Assembly: GCA_964511075.1 (NCBI GenBank)
Contig: CAZEDM010000009.1
Coordinates: 1 to 64,000, forward strand
Reading direction: 5' to 3'
Source of the DNA: CAZEDM01 sp964511075
Lineage (GTDB): Bacteria > Zixibacteria > MSB-5A5 > RBG-16-43-9
Length of the DNA: 64,000 bases
A program made the position numbers and the translations under genes. Shown in pieces: positions 61,781-64,000 of the stretch (the stretch's first letter is position 1; each line of letters begins with the position of its first letter). Below the pieces are notes generated by a model, which searched no databases, was not told where the DNA came from, and was given only the letters and a program-made list of their open reading frames with translations.

Positions 61781-63931
61781 ATGTGGATAGATTTTCAATC
61801 CCATAATTTACTTCCTATAGTAATTATCTTCATATTCTCGTTTATCTTAGCCTTCCTATCCTATCGTTTTACCTTACCGCCTCTCTCCCTAAGGAAGAGA
61901 GTCTTTCTTTTGACTTTAAGATGGCTGGCAATAGCTTGCCTTTTCTTAGCCTTGTCTGAGACCTTATTGGGGGTATCTAAAAAATCCCGGGAAAAGCCAA
62001 CTATAGCCCTGCTTCTGGATTCATCCAGCAGTATGAATTTGAAAGATAAGGAGGTTACCAGAAAAGAAATCTTACAGGGGCTTCTCCAGGAGAAAAGTTT
62101 TAAAGAGGTGTTGTCAAAGGCGGAGGTTTACCCCTACCTTTTTTCAGACAGTTTAATTCCTTATGATCTCTCAGAAGAAATTCCCGCCTTCAAAGGGGAG
62201 GCAACCTCTATCGGAAACGGTTTAGAGATGCTTAAACAGAATTTGAAGGGGAAAGAGCTTTCCGCAGTTATACTTTTCAGCGACGGAGCTGATAATGCCG
62301 GAAAAGACCCCGTAGCGGTCGCCAGGGATTACAACTTGCCTATATATACCATAGGCATTGGCGATTTCGTTCCCCTTAAAGATATAAGTCTGGAAAGGCT
62401 GGGATATAATGAGGTAGTTTATTCCGGAGATAAGGATACCATCTCAGTTACCTTGAAAAATCAGGGCTACAGAGGGATGAAGACTCCTGTGATCCTCAAA
62501 GAGGGAGGGAAAACCTTGGCTCAGAAAGAACTGCAATTTGGCATCTCAGGAGAAGTTCAGGATGTGAGGCTGGAATTCGAGCCAGGGGTTGAGGGGTTAC
62601 ATAATTATCAGGTGGTAATTCCCAGAGCAGAAGGGGAGAGCTTTGGGCAGAATAATAAGAAAAGTTTTACCCAGAAAGTGCTCAAGAAAAAATTCAAACT
62701 TCTACTGGTAAGCCAGAGCCTGAACTGGGAATATACCTTCCTTAAAAGATTTCTGACTAAGGATGAAGATATAACCTTTGAAAGCCTGGTATTCTCAAAC
62801 TCGGGTAGAATAATTTCAGACAGGTCTGGATCGAGTGAAAAGCTCAAAGAATGTGACCTCCTGGTTCTTGTGGATTCTCCTGAATTTTTGATAGCGAATC
62901 AAAAAGAGATCAGGGAGCTTCTGCAGACGAAAGGGGTATCATTTCTGCTCCTTGTGGGTGAGGAGTTTTATAAAAGGGGTGACCTTTCGGGTATTCTGAA
63001 TTTTCTTCCTTTCGGGATAGAAAGAAAACTAAAACCCCTGAGAGGTAATTTCAACCCGGAGCTTAGCTGGGAAGGTAAGCTTCATCCGGTAACTCGTCTC
63101 TCAGAGGATCCCCAGCAGAACCTTTCTTTATGGGCAGGTCTGCCCCCTCTTGAGAGTCTTGTACCCCTTAAGGTAAGAGATGAGTCCAGGGTGCTGGCAT
63201 TTTCCAAGATGGGACAGGAGAGCTTGCCCGGAATAATCGTAAGGGAATTAGAAAAAGGGAAAATAGAGGTTTTGAGCTTTTCCCCTTTGTGGAAATGGGA
63301 TTTTCTGCTCTGGGGCATAGGCAGGGACAATTCAGCTTACAGGAGATTCTGGGAGAATTCCTTCAGATGGCTTCTATCCAGAGAGGATCTGGACAGGTTC
63401 AAAATATTCACGGATAAGACCTTCTATAAGAGAGGGGAGGAGATAAATTTCAGCTCCAGGCTTCTGGATGAGAGTTATCAGAAAATCAGAGGAGCAGATA
63501 TCAGGCTTGAATTATACCCCAAAGGGAAAGAGAAAGACTCACTCCTTTTTTACCTTTCTCCAGGAGGTGAAGGCTACTCCTATACTCTTTCTTTTCTACC
63601 TCCGGAGGAGTATCTTTTCAAAGCAGAGGCAAAAAAGGAGAATATTCTGCTGGGGATTTCCCGCGGAGGGTTCAAAGTCGAAAAGACAAGTCTGGAGGAT
63701 GAGGATTTGAAGCCGGATAAAGAGCTCCTGCGGGAGATAGCTCATCTCACAGGCGGTGAATATTTTGAGCCAGGGGATTTCCCCTCCCTTTCAAAAAGCC
63801 TGGACCTGAAGAGAAAATTGAAAATCGAGACCAGGGAGATACCTGTCTGGAACCAGCCCCTGCTTCTATTGTTCTTTATTCTTTTTTTATCGTTGGAGTG
63901 GTTCTTCAGAAAGAGATTCCAGCTTTTATGA
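61781..63931 (+). CDS. vWA-domain membrane protein
   Basis: 716 residues from ATG 61781 (a TTG at 61733 is also possible). Two membrane segments at ~9-28 and ~40-60 (LPIVIIFIFSFILAFLSYRF, LTLRWLAIACLFLALSE), then a von Willebrand A domain with the metal-site motif LLLDSSSSMN (DxSxS) and FSDGADNAG. A beta region and a glutamine-amidotransferase-like fold (~320-420) follow, and a final membrane segment (LLLLFFILFLSLEWFFRKR). This layout matches BatA/B-like or uncharacterised membrane proteins of FCB bacteria. Role unknown; it may join an operon continuing past the window. Confidence 0.8.
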   Translation: MWIDFQSHNLLPIVIIFIFSFILAFLSYRFTLPPLSLRKRVFLLTLRWLAIACLFLALSETLLGVSKKSREKPTIALLLDSSSSMNLKDKEVTRKEILQGLLQEKSFKEVLSKAEVYPYLFSDSLIPYDLSEEIPAFKGEATSIGNGLEMLKQNLKGKELSAVILFSDGADNAGKDPVAVARDYNLPIYTIGIGDFVPLKDISLERLGYNEVVYSGDKDTISVTLKNQGYRGMKTPVILKEGGKTLAQKELQFGISGEVQDVRLEFEPGVEGLHNYQVVIPRAEGESFGQNNKKSFTQKVLKKKFKLLLVSQSLNWEYTFLKRFLTKDEDITFESLVFSNSGRIISDRSGSSEKLKECDLLVLVDSPEFLIANQKEIRELLQTKGVSFLLLVGEEFYKRGDLSGILNFLPFGIERKLKPLRGNFNPELSWEGKLHPVTRLSEDPQQNLSLWAGLPPLESLVPLKVRDESRVLAFSKMGQESLPGIIVRELEKGKIEVLSFSPLWKWDFLLWGIGRDNSAYRRFWENSFRWLLSREDLDRFKIFTDKTFYKRGEEINFSSRLLDESYQKIRGADIRLELYPKGKEKDSLLFYLSPGGEGYSYTLSFLPPEEYLFKAEAKKENILLGISRGGFKVEKTSLEDEDLKPDKELLREIAHLTGGEYFEPGDFPSLSKSLDLKRKLKIETREIPVWNQPLLLLFFILFLSLEWFFRKRFQLL

Positions 63932-64000
63932 ATTCTAGACTTTTAATTTAGCCTTAGCTTTGCCGGTGCTTCTGATAATGGTCAGCAAATAACGTAACTT

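Overview
The window reads as a chromosomal contig from a Gram-negative bacterium of the FCB (Fibrobacteres-Chlorobi-Bacteroidetes) side of the tree, most like an uncultured candidate phylum such as Zixibacteria, KSB1 or WOR-3. Three things point there. Several secreted proteins end in the Por/type IX secretion C-terminal sorting domain (YPNPFNP ... LGQ ... SGIYFY motifs). A complete SprA/Sov-type outer-membrane translocon gene is present. Large surface proteins end in paired dockerin-like repeats with the SVSDVVYLINYLFKGG signature. The phylum is inferred from protein style only; there is no rRNA gene here. I saw no tRNA, rRNA or CRISPR array.

Layout. 1-5.0 kb: surface proteins (a dockerin protein cut by the window edge, a subtilase with PKD, cohesin-like and dockerin parts, and a cohesin-like protein with a T9SS sorting domain). 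5.3-7.5 kb: a GH35-like protein lacking its acid/base residue. 7.5-11.5 kb: two active HtrA proteases and a primary-type sigma factor. 11.6-15.2 kb: a giant NodB-like, Ig-repeat, dockerin protein. 15.3-18.1 kb: an ECF sigma / DUF4097 / bactofilin-like operon. 18.8-24.4 kb: DUF523, then ECF sigma, zinc-finger anti-sigma and a catalytically dead HtrA in overlapping frames, a cystathionine-beta-synthase-like enzyme, a YHS mini-protein and a third active HtrA. 24.6-26.3 kb: B12-type radical SAM protein. 26.4-29.0 kb: an A/T-rich accessory block (two orphans and DUF3800). 29.3-33.3 kb: S9 peptidase lipoprotein, DUF299 regulator, PD-(D/E)XK protein, L28. 33.4-38.7 kb: T9SS-sorted subtilase, two PD40 lipoproteins (one broken) and a second cohesin-like T9SS cargo. 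39.2-42.6 kb: RecG, DUF366, a small protein and DUF1844. 42.7-44.9 kb: TcmP plus a three-Cys radical SAM protein. 45-50.9 kb: PadR-controlled RND efflux operon. 51.1-61.7 kb: MurB, SprA, glutaminyl-cyclase-like lipoprotein, ComEA-like, RsmD, CoaD, polyprenyl synthase. 61.8-63.9 kb: a vWA membrane protein.

Working together. The dominant theme is the cell envelope: export and display of proteins (SprA, sorting domains, cohesin/dockerin-like modules, a Q-cyclase candidate beside sprA), envelope quality control (four HtrA-family proteins, two ECF sigma systems) and efflux. The second theme is small palindromic repeats that have entered reading frames: three genes (two radical SAM proteins and one HtrA) carry in-frame copies translated into protein.

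Best candidates for something new: (a) the ECF sigma / anti-sigma / pseudo-HtrA module; (b) repeat peptides inserted in frame into enzymes; (c) the TcmP / three-Cys radical SAM pair; (d) T9SS-sorted cohesin-like proteins together with dockerin-tagged enzymes; (e) glutamine at the mature N-terminus of several exported proteins, with a cyclase gene next to sprA.
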